34,839 nt of DNA. It comes from Ichthyophonus hoferi. Taxonomy: Eukaryota; Opisthokonta; Ichthyosporea; Ichthyophonida; Ichthyophonidae. The DNA lies in contig NAOQ01000029.1 of assembly GCA_002751075.1 (NCBI GenBank), positions 13,372 to 48,210 of the forward strand, in the 5' to 3' direction. Positions 1 through 12,078 of the stretch are shown here, in pieces (position 1 is the stretch's first letter; every line of letters begins with the position of its first letter). The notes under the pieces were generated by a model. The model saw only the letters and a list, made by a program, of their open reading frames with translations. It was not told the DNA's origin and made no database searches. The position numbers were made by a program, and so were the translations under genes.

Positions 1-2310
1 AAAAAAAATATTTTTCTTTCTTAATTAAATAGTGTAAAAATAAATAAATAAATAAATTTAAGATGACTGAATGCATATCAAATAAAATATAATATAGTAA
101 TTAATCACAATGTATAAATATATTATTTTTTGGCTCTTAGTACAATATTAATGCCTAGCTACTATACCCCTAGTGAATACTAATTTTAGTGGTCACTCCG
201 AGGATGGAATGTCACATTTCTCTCATTAAAGCCATGGGGAAATCTTAACTTTTAAAACCAATACTTAAACGCAACTCGGCGCAACTCAGAAATTGATTGG
301 TTTTGAATAATCTATTAAAGCATGTACTTAATATATGTCAAAGTGGTCAAAGAGTATAAATAACTCAGTGATTACAGCAGCCTATCCCGTCACTCTAATG
401 AAACTATTAGTAGCCATGCTAATTATTGACTCCGAGATTATGATTCCGACTCATCAATACAAACACATATATATATATATACCTGTTAAGAATTTAATGG
501 CGGGAGCCGTAAAAAAAATCTTATAATAATAAAAATATCTATAATTTATTCACCTGTGTATGATAAAAACACAAAGTAAGAGGGAAAGGAGATTCTCTCT
601 TGAATATTGGAATAAAACAATTCTAACTATTGGGATCAACATAATATATTCTGTGATAGGTAAGGCACAATATTTAGTTAATTTAAGGTTTCAGGGTATT
701 ACGATTCAGCTATGGTCTTTTATTAACAATTATAATTTCTTATCAGTGGTTTGGATCTTGTCTGTCTCTAAGTTTGTTGCCTCTGTTTGGTAGTTGATAA
801 TGGGTTGATGTTGGAGTCTAAATATGCAGGGTTTTTGTGTTTGGACTTTCTGCAGAGTCAACAGAAAGTAAAGCTCTGTCCTCTTTGGCGATTCCAGTTA
901 TATCTAAAATATAAGTTCTGTTTGGATGGACATATTTAGAATTGTTAGTTGTTTTTGTTCGAATTCCTTAAGCATACTCTAGTTGATTCAAACAATTTAA
1001 TTTAATCAGGAGCTTGCTGATCGTTTAATTGTTTAATTTTCAATTTTGACCCTAGTTGTTTACATGTTATAGAAATCAATGGTAGTTTTAGAAAGTTATT
1101 TACAGGCTTAGGGAGAGCCAATTAAGTGTTGTATAATGGTTGCTATGTTATTGCTGGGCTAGTAGTAGTAATGGTTAGTTGATCTGATCTGTCCTCAAGA
1201 CTCAGTTGAAGTAGTAGAGGCTATATAGAAAGTGTGTACGCAGACTCTCTGGGCAACTGGCAGTAAAAATAGAAATGAAGCTCTTTTTTAATTTAAGGGA
1301 AATTAACAATTTAATACATTTAGGCACTAATGTAGCAATTGCACAATGAGAACGATCAGTAAGAGTTGCTATATTACAATGTAAATAATGTTATCATCAT
1401 CTAATGTTAGCCAACAGTTCTGACTCCTGGTGGGGCGAGAAATATGTGTACTAATTATTGTATTGGGGTGCCAGTAGGAAATTAGACATTGCAATAATAA
1501 ATGATGATTACAATAAAACACGAGGATGATAATATACTGATCAAGTACCTTTTAATCATATAATCGACTGTATAGTCGATAATATATTGTGATATTGTTT
1601 AAAAAAATATTAAATGCAAAGTTTTGTGTGTCACAAACGGATTCGTGTATGCTCATATCAGCACTATACGCATATGCGGGGCATGCAGGGTTGCTGCGTA
1701 TACCCGAGGGAGGCGGGGCTTTTATTACTTGTTTACGTTTCTCTTTTATTCTATTCCAAACCTTTGTTTATTGCGGGTGTTAATTGTAGTTACTTTAATT
1801 GATGTGAACGGGAGTGATCATAAAGATTCTTATTGGCTAATACAATTCACAGGAGATCACGATAATCTAATACTAATGTCATTTAGATGACTCTAGCTAA
1901 TTTCCTCTCATTAATTAATAGTGCTGTTGACAAATCAATTTATCTGGTTGAGAACGGTTATGCAGCTAACTAATTTGGACCGATTATTTCATGATCCGCT
2001 TGTTATCAGAACTTCGACCGAACTACGTGTTCAATCTGAGTTAACGGTCTTGCAACACATGTCTAGAATTCTAAAGAAAACTAGTATAGCTATTTTTTTT
2101 TTGTACATTTACTGACTATAAAGCCAAGAGAATCATATCTTCCTAGTTGGCTATGATAGCAACTAAATTCGAATATTAGCAATAGTTAATCCATACTTGG
2201 TACCCACACACGCAAAGTAATGCTTACCTAGAAAACCTTGGTAATATATACTGATACTAGTTGTGCTAGCATTAATTATGAGCAGACCGTGATATATAGC
2301 TAATAATAAA
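1..2310. other. Gene-free AT-rich left flank
   Basis: No exon with credible splice sites and family motifs was found on either strand. Open frames here are short and biased to I, Y, L and S, as expected by chance in AT-rich DNA. A small GC-richer patch lies near 1630-1735 but holds no recognisable product. It could be intergenic DNA or an intron of a gene off the left edge. Confidence 0.5.
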
Positions 2311-2464
2311 GGAGTTTTTGGCAAGCCTCCAGAAAGATCCCATACTTTGGCCTAAACCTAACATGCCTTTGGAAGCATCCAAGACACAGACAATTAATAT
2401 TTTAGGTACTCTACACCAGTGTCCCACACATTTTGAGGCCACCTCCAGATTAACCAATCTGAGC
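2311..2464 (+). repeat. Left arm of a 154-bp inverted repeat
   Basis: This segment pairs with the reverse complement of 3007-3160 over its whole length, at roughly 75-80% identity by eye. Shared blocks include TTTTAGGTACTCTACACCA and CCAGATTAACCAATC. The arms are equal in length and flank a 542-base spacer that does not itself pair obviously. The layout fits a foldback or MITE-like DNA element, or an old inverted duplication. I could not see a target-site duplication, and no transposase is encoded in the spacer. Confidence 0.75.
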
Positions 2465-3006
2465 AATCAATATTTTTTGATTAGCAAAGCTCAGAATAGG
2501 CAGCTTCATTATTCTCTCATCAATTAAGAATCACTTTGTCTGAAATACCCTAAAACACAGTCTGGCAGTGAAGGAGAAGTTGATGATTTAAAAAATGAAG
2601 TCCGTATCTATAGAAATTGATGGATTTAAATTCAAGATTAATCAGATTTGTAATGGCGTTATGGTCCCAGTACACTTGTGTGTTAAGTGTTGATGTACTA
2701 TATGATGGTTGCTTCTAACACTTTGGTGGACTGATATCATAAACTAATTCTACCTTAACGTAATCTTATGCATGCAGTAATAATTAATAATATATACTAG
2801 TATATGATATTGTATTGGTTATCTACCTAAGAGCAATCTATAGGAATCCAGTAGTTCTGCCTGTGGAAAACTGTCTCCAGATATTGTTTGATTTTCATAG
2901 TATCATAATAAGCAATGGTCATTGGTTAAGACCTTGTGAATCACATGATTGGAGTGAGTTGGTGCGTGATCATTTATGATCTTTGTCGATCAATAAAGAC
3001 GCAGCA
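2465..3006. other. Spacer between inverted-repeat arms
   Basis: This 542-base AT-rich spacer has no coding potential I can support. It ends with a TGATTGG heptamer close to the right arm (near 2950). Confidence 0.5.
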
Positions 3007-3160
3007 CTCCGATTGGTTAATCTGGAGATGTTCTCAAAATGAACATGGTGTTGGTGTAGAGTACCTAAAATGCTAATTGTCTGTGTATTGGATGCTTCCA
3101 AAATACTGTAAGGCTTAGGCCAATAATATGGGATTTTTTAGGAAGCTCAGTGAAAACTCA
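3007..3160 (-). repeat. Right arm of the 154-bp inverted repeat
   Basis: Reverse complement of 2311-2464 with scattered substitutions and about equal length. Similarity fades just outside both arms, although short matches (for example TATA..AAT..GAG) hint that the ends may run about 15-20 bases further. Confidence 0.75.
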
Positions 3161-4988
3161 TTAATCAATTTATAGTATTTGTTAAATTTTGTGTAAAAGA
3201 CCAGGCTGGTCTTGTGTAGCTAATCGTTTGCATTGTGATTAAAATCATTATTAAATGCCGGCACAGCTGGCACCTTTTATACTTACTAGAAGTCCTAGTT
3301 AAGTGTTGGGTTGTGTTTGGTTAGCTATGATATATTAAATAAGCATTAATAGTCAATTATTATGGTAAATTACATTATCCATTTGTAACATACTTTACCA
3401 CAATCCCGTATCCTTCTACTGATTTCTACATGCGGGTAATTATTTTTCATACATTTACAAATTATTTTCGAATTGACATTTTGAGCTAGCAACTTTCTAG
3501 CTTGTAAGTGACATCAAGGACACACACACGAAAAAATTTGGCATCAGCACAGCTACCAGCCACCTGAACCTAAAATAGAGCCAGAGTCATGAGAAACACT
3601 TGACATACAGTTTGGTCAATCGTATTTCATTTTTCTACCTTGGATACAATCCTCAACTACTTTCAATACCAACAGGAGTTACCTAGTTTATTTAGTGAGC
3701 CACGAGCCTACAGCTAAGTAGCTGCCACATTAGAGCTGTTGTCCTATTCACCTTTTTATTTGTTTATACCCTAGCAAAATCGTACATCTAAGCCAAGGAG
3801 GAGTTTTAGAAAATGGAACATTTGTTTAATTTAGATATTTTTTTTTTGTAGTTCTAATCATTTCATATTATTAACAGTTACTATTACATATGTAGCTTGA
3901 AAAAAGAGTTAGCACAATCTGAACCTGCCAATCAGAGGATATCTCGGATTGGTGCTAAAGGCCAGTTCAAGATCAATATTTAACCAACCAATCGCAGTAA
4001 TACAATAAGACATTTCAGATCGTATGTTTTGGAGTCTAGAAAGCTGATTGTTTAGGCATCCTGTCTAAGAAATATCCAGCAACTTTTACTGAAGACTACA
4101 TAGTCTTGCAGCCATTAGGGCGAGTCATAGCAGTCCTTATTTGTGTTGGGGCATCTGGGGATCTTGCTTTCAAGAATACAGTCTGAAAAGAATAGCGTAA
4201 TGTCCTTTTTTATTCTCTGTCAACTGATCTTCTACCGAATCACCTGGGAATCTCATTAGGCTCTCAGCCAATAACTGCACTCTCCAGCATTATGAGCCAG
4301 TCACTTAACCTCTACTGACTTAATTAATAATAGAATTATATTTTAATATATCAGTACTCTGCTTATGCAAAGGGACACGTTAAAGCACTCCATAATTCGG
4401 TATTCCCTCAATCCTAAAGGGATATAGGTTACGGGTACTGATCCTACCTACTTATCTCTGAGACTGTTTAGTACCGCTAATGCAAATGTAGAATCATAGC
4501 ACTCATATTTAATATTTTTTGTTTAGCAAATGTCAAGATCATTTATGGTATAAGAAATAATACGTCATATGCAGTCTAAATCATTGATTGAGAATTAATG
4601 CATAAGTTAATGAACTGATAAGTAATGTGATTCGCTCTAGGCACCTGTTAAGAGGAGACTAGGAGTCCAAAGCTCGATAGCCAGAAACAGTCAGGCAATA
4701 AGAATAAAGCAAACTCAACAGTTCTAATACATTTTCTTTCTCTGGGCATATAAATACATACAAACACAACAATATAAAAAAGCATGCTCTCCTAAATATA
4801 GTTGCCATGGTCCCGCTTCATCAATCTAAAAGGTCTGTAATATCTACTATCAGTAGTTGTCGTTTCTGCAACTCTTCGCATTTGAACAACTCTCTCTAGT
4901 TGAAGCAACTGTAGATATCCATTTTCATGCAATTTCGTGATTTTTCATGCAATATAGCAATTTTTCCTTTTAGAATGTATGAATATCA
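3161..4988. other. Gene-free interval 3' of DUS4L
   Basis: No exon recognised. It contains a small perfect hairpin near 3198-3212 (AGACCAG-G-CTGGTCT) and several CCAAT/ATTGG motifs near 3930-3990. The DUS4L 3' UTR on the minus strand should extend into the right part of this interval, but I saw no clear AATAAA on that strand. Confidence 0.45.
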
Positions 4989-7900
4989 TTATAGATCCAC
5001 AATGCTGGTAGGTACGGGCCTTGACGAGAAAAATGATCTGTTTCGCGAAAATTGAATTTTAAACCGTGCTAAGAAACCAAGAATTGATGCCATTGAAGAT
5101 AGACGTGCAAGCTCTCCGTGTTCTGGGGTAATGGATAATACAAGATCAGTCTACAGAAATGCACAGACTTGATGTTTCGCTAGCTATATATTCCAAGTTA
5201 TCTATCGGAGTGACTATGCTTGGTAAACGCCGCTACGTTCATATGCATGAGTATGTGAATGCATCACATACAGGCATATATATGTACAAGGTCGTAAAGA
5301 GATATGTAATATATAAAAATATGCAGACACGGAGAAAAGAAATTCAAGAAGAAATTATCAATGAGAAAAACGGATAAATAGAGAATAAATAAACATACAT
5401 AATCAGCAAAGTTGGTGTAGAGAAAATAGAAGGCGACAAGTGAAATGGGTAAAAAAGAACAAGGCGTATATATTAATATGTAACATAATATTTACTCCGG
5501 TTCTTCAACAGAATATACCAAATTCACTAGTAGTGTCCGCGAGAAATTAACACAACTATAAAATAATATCCAACCCCCAGGGAGTATGTAAGACATATAC
5601 CCTTCTATAACCTATAACCTACCTGCATTTGAAAGAACATCAGCAGTCATATGAAGCAATGTCTTCTGAAACAAGATGGCGTCAGCACCATACTCCATGT
5701 TAATGTCAACCCAGTCTTGTACACACGAGAGAGGGGTACGAGTATAACCTGCATATAACGCTGGATTGTCGAGTAGACCTCTTGCTGACATAACACCTAT
5801 ATGTATATTATACAAACACAGAGAATGATGATGTTAGAAGCATACACCAATCGATATAGGGAGGGCTGGAGTATTCATTCATTAAGGCTATGGCCATGCT
5901 AGCAGTATGAAAAGGTAAACATACACATGTACATGTATACATACCAACCCAGGATAAAAATATGCAGAAATAATGCCTTATTTTATCAAGTTATCCTTTG
6001 CTAAAACCAAATAAAATATGTTAGACGTTTTTTCCTAGCGAGACTGGCTGGTTAAAAGGGTTCATAAAACGTATCTACAGCAAGAGTAAATGGGTAACGA
6101 AACGCATCCAAAGAATAAATCACTGTAAAAAATCAAATAACATGTTATTCTGATATTTGCTATATTGAAAGGATATGACGAAGAAAAGAGCTAAAGCATG
6201 TGGATGCTTTTGGGCCATATCTGCAAACATACATATACAGAAAAATATTTGTATCAATAAGAAGGAGAAGTGGACCAAGTACAGGGGGATACATACCATC
6301 ACAGCCTGTAAGTTGTTGTATACGGATAGAATCCGCGTCTGTAAAAACATCACCATTGGCTATAACTGGTATATTCAATGCATCTTTTACCTATAAATTT
6401 TTGTTTTGCGTTAGTATATTCATTAAAAATATTATGAGTCGTTATACATGTCAAATACAATAAAGGGACATAAAAAGCATGTGAGCAAAGGGAAGAGAGA
6501 GAAAAACAGAAATAGCGGAAACAGATCAATACTACAACATAAATCAACTGCAACAAGTAATTACAATGTAAGGTAATTAAATATATGCCGTGACTATATC
6601 AAGAATAAATAACTATATTTCAATTATTTCTAAGACATTTCATGATGCACTGCAGTTTTATTGGAAACAAGCAAAAGCCTTGTGAGAAAAAGGTGCCATA
6701 AACGGAATTAATATATATTTATAGCAAGAAAATATACATCTATTGATTGAGGCATATCCTGGACTAGATTGCTCATATTCATGCTCAAAGTAACTAAACA
6801 TTTGACTTGTTCATATCATACACCCTCAGTGCACTTACTTACCTGTCTAATTGCATCATAATTAGGAGGGGTATGGCGTTCATCTACAGTTCGGCCATGT
6901 ACAGCAATCCAAGAGACACCAGTCTTTTCAGCCATTTGGGCCATCTGTACCGTGGTTCTAATTTATCCCATCCAACTGTTGTTAGTAATCTACTTTATTT
7001 CTTTTGTTTCTTTTCTTGTTTTAAATAATGAGATAGATAAAGTTGGACGTGATGGTGATGGTTATACCAACGCTTATTCTTTTCCCTTATCGATTAGACT
7101 ATTTTGTAGTATTTAATTATAGTTCTTACCTCCAAATATAATTCATTCATATTCTTCCTATTGATATTTAGGACTTACCAGACCTACATTTGACTACACA
7201 TACACGCAGAGACCAGTTACTATTGAAAAATTGGTATTTGTACTACATGCATATTCTTATACAAATCCAAAATCGCCACACAAAAATATCATATGCCATG
7301 CGGAGAGGCTCTGAAACACGTAAAAATATGGCAGCAGTACCCTTGGCATAGAACGACATAACACTAACTAATAGCGTACATGCACACACTACAGGAGAGC
7401 GGATAACGTTATAGATATATCTCTTGGACTTACATCACATTTCATCAAAGTATTTCATCATTATACAGCTGCTAAGCAATATATATTCTGTCTACGGCTG
7501 ATCCAAGAGTCAGTAAAGTAATGAACTGCAACGATTTATACTCTAATATATATATGCAGACAAGTTAGTAAGTATCAAGACTACAACTGGAACAGCCCAG
7601 ATGCAAATGAAAAGAAAGATTGTTGCATCTACCTGATATCTTTATGGACGCGAATCTTGATAGTCACAGGCATATTTGTACGTTGCCAGGCAGCTCTTAC
7701 CATATCACACACACGTTCCTAGAAAAATGAATGTGTTAAGCTGTCAGTTCTATTAGCTATATAGGCCAGTTTAGCTTTGATATTGATGTTTAGCGGTATA
7801 TATATTAGAATAGATATATACATATTAACCACACGTTAGATTTATAACTATATTGAAATGAAAGGGTCCTCCATCTTATAACGTATTTCTTGTAGGAGTC

Positions 7901-10900
7901 TACACCAAGTCATTTTTGGTTTGATAAATAGAGAGATCAACAGGATGACTGTATTAAAACGCCATATGATATCAGTAAAATATTATGCATGATACATGGT
8001 GAGAGCGTTAATTTGCGAGTTAGTTAGTACGCCCATAAATGCATATCTATATATATACATATACAGATGCCTGGCTATTTATGCAAGCTCCGTGCCCCTG
8101 TGCACATCGGAGTTGTAAAGGCTAATATCATATATGTCCACTCCTAGAGCAGAGTGCGTTAAACATTGAGTATGAGCGAAGAAAATAGGATTACCGGATG
8201 TTTCATCAGATAAGCTCCAAGACCCTCGGCCATGGCCCATCGCTGGGGACATCCACAGTTAAGATCCACCGCATCAGCATACCTGAGAAATAAATGTGGA
8301 TAGAAAATAAAGGATAAGAAAGCAAGAAAAAGAACAATGCGAAGATGAGTGTAAATGGTTAAGGCCTCAGGCCACAATAGGAGACATAAAAATACTGGCA
8401 TTGTTCAAACATCTATATATTATATAAAGTGAGTATATTGGAAGTTAGACTATCAACACACAATCTGACTTTATTTCTAACCCAAACCTTCCTAAACCCT
8501 ATATAGAGTTTCTTATATTATATCAACCACATTGGCAATTTATGAATTCAAATAATAACACATCCAAACATATTGCTGGCTCTACCCACAAAAGAAAGTT
8601 TTGATACTTTAAAATTTTAAAATAAAAAAAATACTATTCGTGGATAAATAATCCAAAATAGCGGCAGTAGAAAAGAAAGTGAGGAGAGCATGTTAAGAAT
8701 AATTAGGAATATGATTAAAATTAGAAAAATGATTTTAAAATTTTAAATAGGACTAAAGCGAAAGGGTAAGGGTATGAGAAGAAGATTCAGTGATATGATT
8801 GGAGGATCAGAGGTGCTTACTTTGCAACATATTCTGCTGCATCAGCAAAATCCTTAGAATTACTGGGGAAGGTAAGAATAGGTCAGTGAACGACTGCGGA
8901 GCAATACAATTGATTTTTAAATTAGGCATTCTCTATTTTGTAAAACTTAATTATCCCTCTCATTCCTTCCCTCCCTAGCTCTTTTATTTTATGTATATTA
9001 AATAGATAGAGTATATAATCAGCCAACACCAATATTTACTATATTCCATACTTTCCTTTTTTTGGTAAACAATGTATTATCAATGATTTCCCTAGTCCCA
9101 CTCTCACGCTCTTACAGCGTAATATAATATATCAAAAATCTATATTGATTTAATAGTAGTAAAAGAGAGGAGATAAGGGGCTATATGTAGTAAACCAAGG
9201 GATATAGGGAGAAGGAAAGAGAAATATACGGAACATATATGTAGTGAATAAATAAAACAATCATACAATATCATTTATCATATATCAAAGTAAACCTACG
9301 TCTACACAAAAAAACAGAAATAAATTTTAGATATATATATATATATTGCGCATACATCTGTACCTAGCAGCAAACTGAACCACTAATGGTTTGTCGTCGG
9401 CCACAGTGACAAACTCACTATTTCTCGCATGCTGTGACTTGACAAAAGAGTTGGATACAATCATAGGCGAATAGACTAGGTCAGTGTTATATCTGTATAT
9501 AACCCATCAGAGAATGTGAGGACGAGAGAGATGATTAAAGAGAGAGAGGAATCGATTAATAAAAAACCAAGGTACAATGCGGCAAAAAATATATATTACA
9601 TGGCTTAAAAAAGTAGAGTCAATTGAATGGATGTGTCCTACGAGTATTAGTTTATGTCATAGGGAAGCATCCTTATATTGTAGTATGTCTTATGGCTAAT
9701 TAATTAATAACTATATTTCCTTATTGGGGTACAATGTGATCATAAAATCGATCGAAACTCCATAATTTAATTGACACCGGACATCCAATCCTATCACATT
9801 ATTAAATATAATCGGGACTAACAAGTATAAATGAAAACTAAAAATGATTATAGTATCTATTATCTAATTATCCAAAAGCATATAAATAATAGCATATACA
9901 GTATGTATGTATACACTCATCCAGTGTGTGGTTGGATATTTTGTTAAGATAATTACACATATATTTAGTCTACATACTGAGTGTAGTGCAGATTTTATAT
10001 ATGCGTCAAAATAATCAGTAGAATGGAAGGAATCGACTTACTTTCTCAACAACATCCGAAAGGGAAGCCTGCCAAATATCCATTATTAATAGTCATTCAC
10101 GATAATATAAAATATTTTTTAATCAATCCATATCAGTTACCACGCACACATATAAATCAACAATAATAAGACACGCAGGTGTAGGTATGCATAGATACAT
10201 ACTAAAGTTCAATACATATATGTATGTGCAGATTAAAAATAATCCCGTTCGAGAATACAATATATCAACTGCCTATGATTTCTTTTCTCTATCTATTTAT
10301 ATATCAAGTCTCAATGAAGTGGGTCCAATTGACTAAGTTAAAAACCAAACGTGCAGATAGACATGCTCAGTGCTTTATTCAAGCAAGGAAATCATTTACA
10401 TTTTAAAATTTTAATTTTATTATTATGATTATTGTTATTACTGTTATTACATCGTTGGTATCTCTTCAAGTCTTTCCCTGAGTATCTAATTCATGCCACT
10501 GTAGTTTACAAGGACGAACACATATACATAAATAGATATAAATAGATGCAGATTCTATCTACTTAGGCTGGCTAATGAATTAAGATAGTAACAATACAAG
10601 CATGAATAACTCTAAAACACTAATACATATTATACCTTCATTGCAATCCGTAAAGTATACCTCTATACACTAGTACATAAAACTATATAAACTATATAGA
10701 AAAACCGACACGTGCTACAATTAAAAGAAGATATTAATAGAAAAGAGCTTCAATATAGAGACACAAGAGAAACATACTTGGAATATCGCACCATTGGTGC
10801 GGCTACACGCACTAGCTTTTTCTGGGAAAACCTAAATGAAAATTAATGTTATCAGCTGTCTTCGGTGTATGGTTAGTTGCTTTACCTCTCAGAGAGGTGA

Positions 10901-11129
10901 ATTTTTCATCCTTTGTGCTTATCCAGTGTGTATAAATGCACAGTCTGTATCTAGATTTGAGTATATACATATATGCAGATGCGTTTATAATAGTTATATT
11001 GATGACGCTCAAGTATATATATCGTGTAGGCATGTATGTATATATATAGGCTGCCATTTATCTTCTATTTATTAATAGTTTAAGCAATCGCACGTACAGC
11101 TCCATCGGTGTCAAATGGTCATTCTGCAT
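4989..11129 (-). CDS. DUS4L: tRNA-dihydrouridine(20a/20b) synthase, DUS4L-like
   Basis: Reduces uridine to dihydrouridine in the D-loop of tRNAs, with FMN and NADPH (family knowledge). Eleven exons on the minus strand, 5' to 3': 11098-11129, 10778-10831, 10042-10068, 9364-9492, 8821-8862, 8195-8282, 7633-7718, 6843-6957, 6297-6390, 5623-5796, 4989-5122. All junctions are GT-AG with matching phase and sum to 975 nt, or 324 residues, close to human DUS4L (about 317). Visible motifs are APMVRYSK near residue 22, DLNCGCPQRWAMAEG near 101 with C106 as the likely catalytic cysteine, VHGRT near 172, ANGDV near 202 and SARGLLDNPALYAGY near 226. Start: the ATG opens a 32-nt exon whose product (TPMELF) lines up with the human DPIEMF segment. 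The last exon is the least certain; it was chosen by phase and a helical C-terminus. It shares a divergent upstream region with the CRELD gene. Confidence 0.93.
10042..10068 (-). other. DUS4L: 27-nt microexon of DUS4L
   Basis: This exon codes for only eight whole codons (LPFRMLLR) with split lysine codons on both sides. It is flanked by a CAG acceptor and a GTAAGT donor. It aligns with the LAFRTLVR segment of human DUS4L, so it is needed for an intact Dus fold. Confidence 0.9.
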
Positions 11130-11747
11130 GTTGTTATCTAGTGACCAAGTATTTGGTTAGACTGTAGATATCGGTTGTAAAAAGGGTAAAAGTTTTTAAA
11201 GTTTAAGTCTAATAAAAGCTATTCTTCAAATGACAATAAAATTTTAATTTAAAAAATAGAAGTAAGTTCCTTGTATGAACTTTTGTTTATTTGTGTTTAT
11301 AGTTTGAAAAAAGGCACCTATATATTGTTTTGAATATCTTATTTATATATATGTATATAATGTCTATACATATGTAACATTTATATTATTGTTTACAGAC
11401 ACAGATTCGCACGTGAACTTCTGTTTGCTGTAAATATATTGGTAGAACCCGCATCCAATGGAAACCCTTTAGCAGACTCTAAGAATGTAGATCTAGCCAT
11501 ACGTATGGCTTATATCATTGTTGCTATTGTGTCCATTAACAAATGGAATACTAGTAATAGGGCACCTTCTCTACTTTTACAGTCTTAGCCTTGGAATGTT
11601 GTAATAATCCGTGAAGTATTTTGTTCCTTCACACATATATTTGGTATGGAGTTATTGTATTAACTTGTTTGCAGGAGTATTTAAACCCTATTTAGTCCCT
11701 TTGTTAGCCGACAAGTACACAAATTTACTTACATAGCAAAAGAAATT
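11130..11747. promoter_or_regulatory. Divergent upstream region, DUS4L / CRELD
   Basis: The 618 bases between two divergent start codons presumably hold both promoters and 5' UTRs. Visible sites are a palindromic CACGTG at 11410-11415 and a CCAAT at about 11454. The ACGTG core is shared by E-boxes and by ATF6/XBP1-type unfolded-protein-response elements. Vertebrate CRELD2 is ER-stress induced, so such a site would make sense, but no full ERSE (CCAAT-N9-CCACG) is present. The promoter role is inferred from position only. Confidence 0.45.
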
Positions 11748-12004
11748 ATGTTGTCCAAGTTATTCTTGAACTCTCTGCTCTTGTTGCTTCACAGTACTTA
11801 TAGCTATGGAGGAGCCTCAAAAAATCGCTGCAAGGCTTGCATTACAGCACAGAAGGGAATTGAAAAGGTGGGGCTGCAACTTTTTAACATTTCCAAAAGG
11901 TTTTCTATGTTTTTATATCAAATTTAGCCAGTGTATGAATATTTTGTTCTTGTGGTACTGGGTAATACTTGTGCCTTGCGGTAGAGAAAAGGAATACATG
12001 TTTT

Positions 12005-12078
<74 letters not shown>

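Noticed and set aside
1589-1890. Three overlapping plus-strand frames of 62-88 codons
   Set aside because: No splice-site support and no recognisable domain; no single frame stands out from the other two.
2272-2527. Overlapping frames on both strands near 2300-2500
   Set aside because: They lie in the inverted-repeat arm, and the other arm does not keep either frame.
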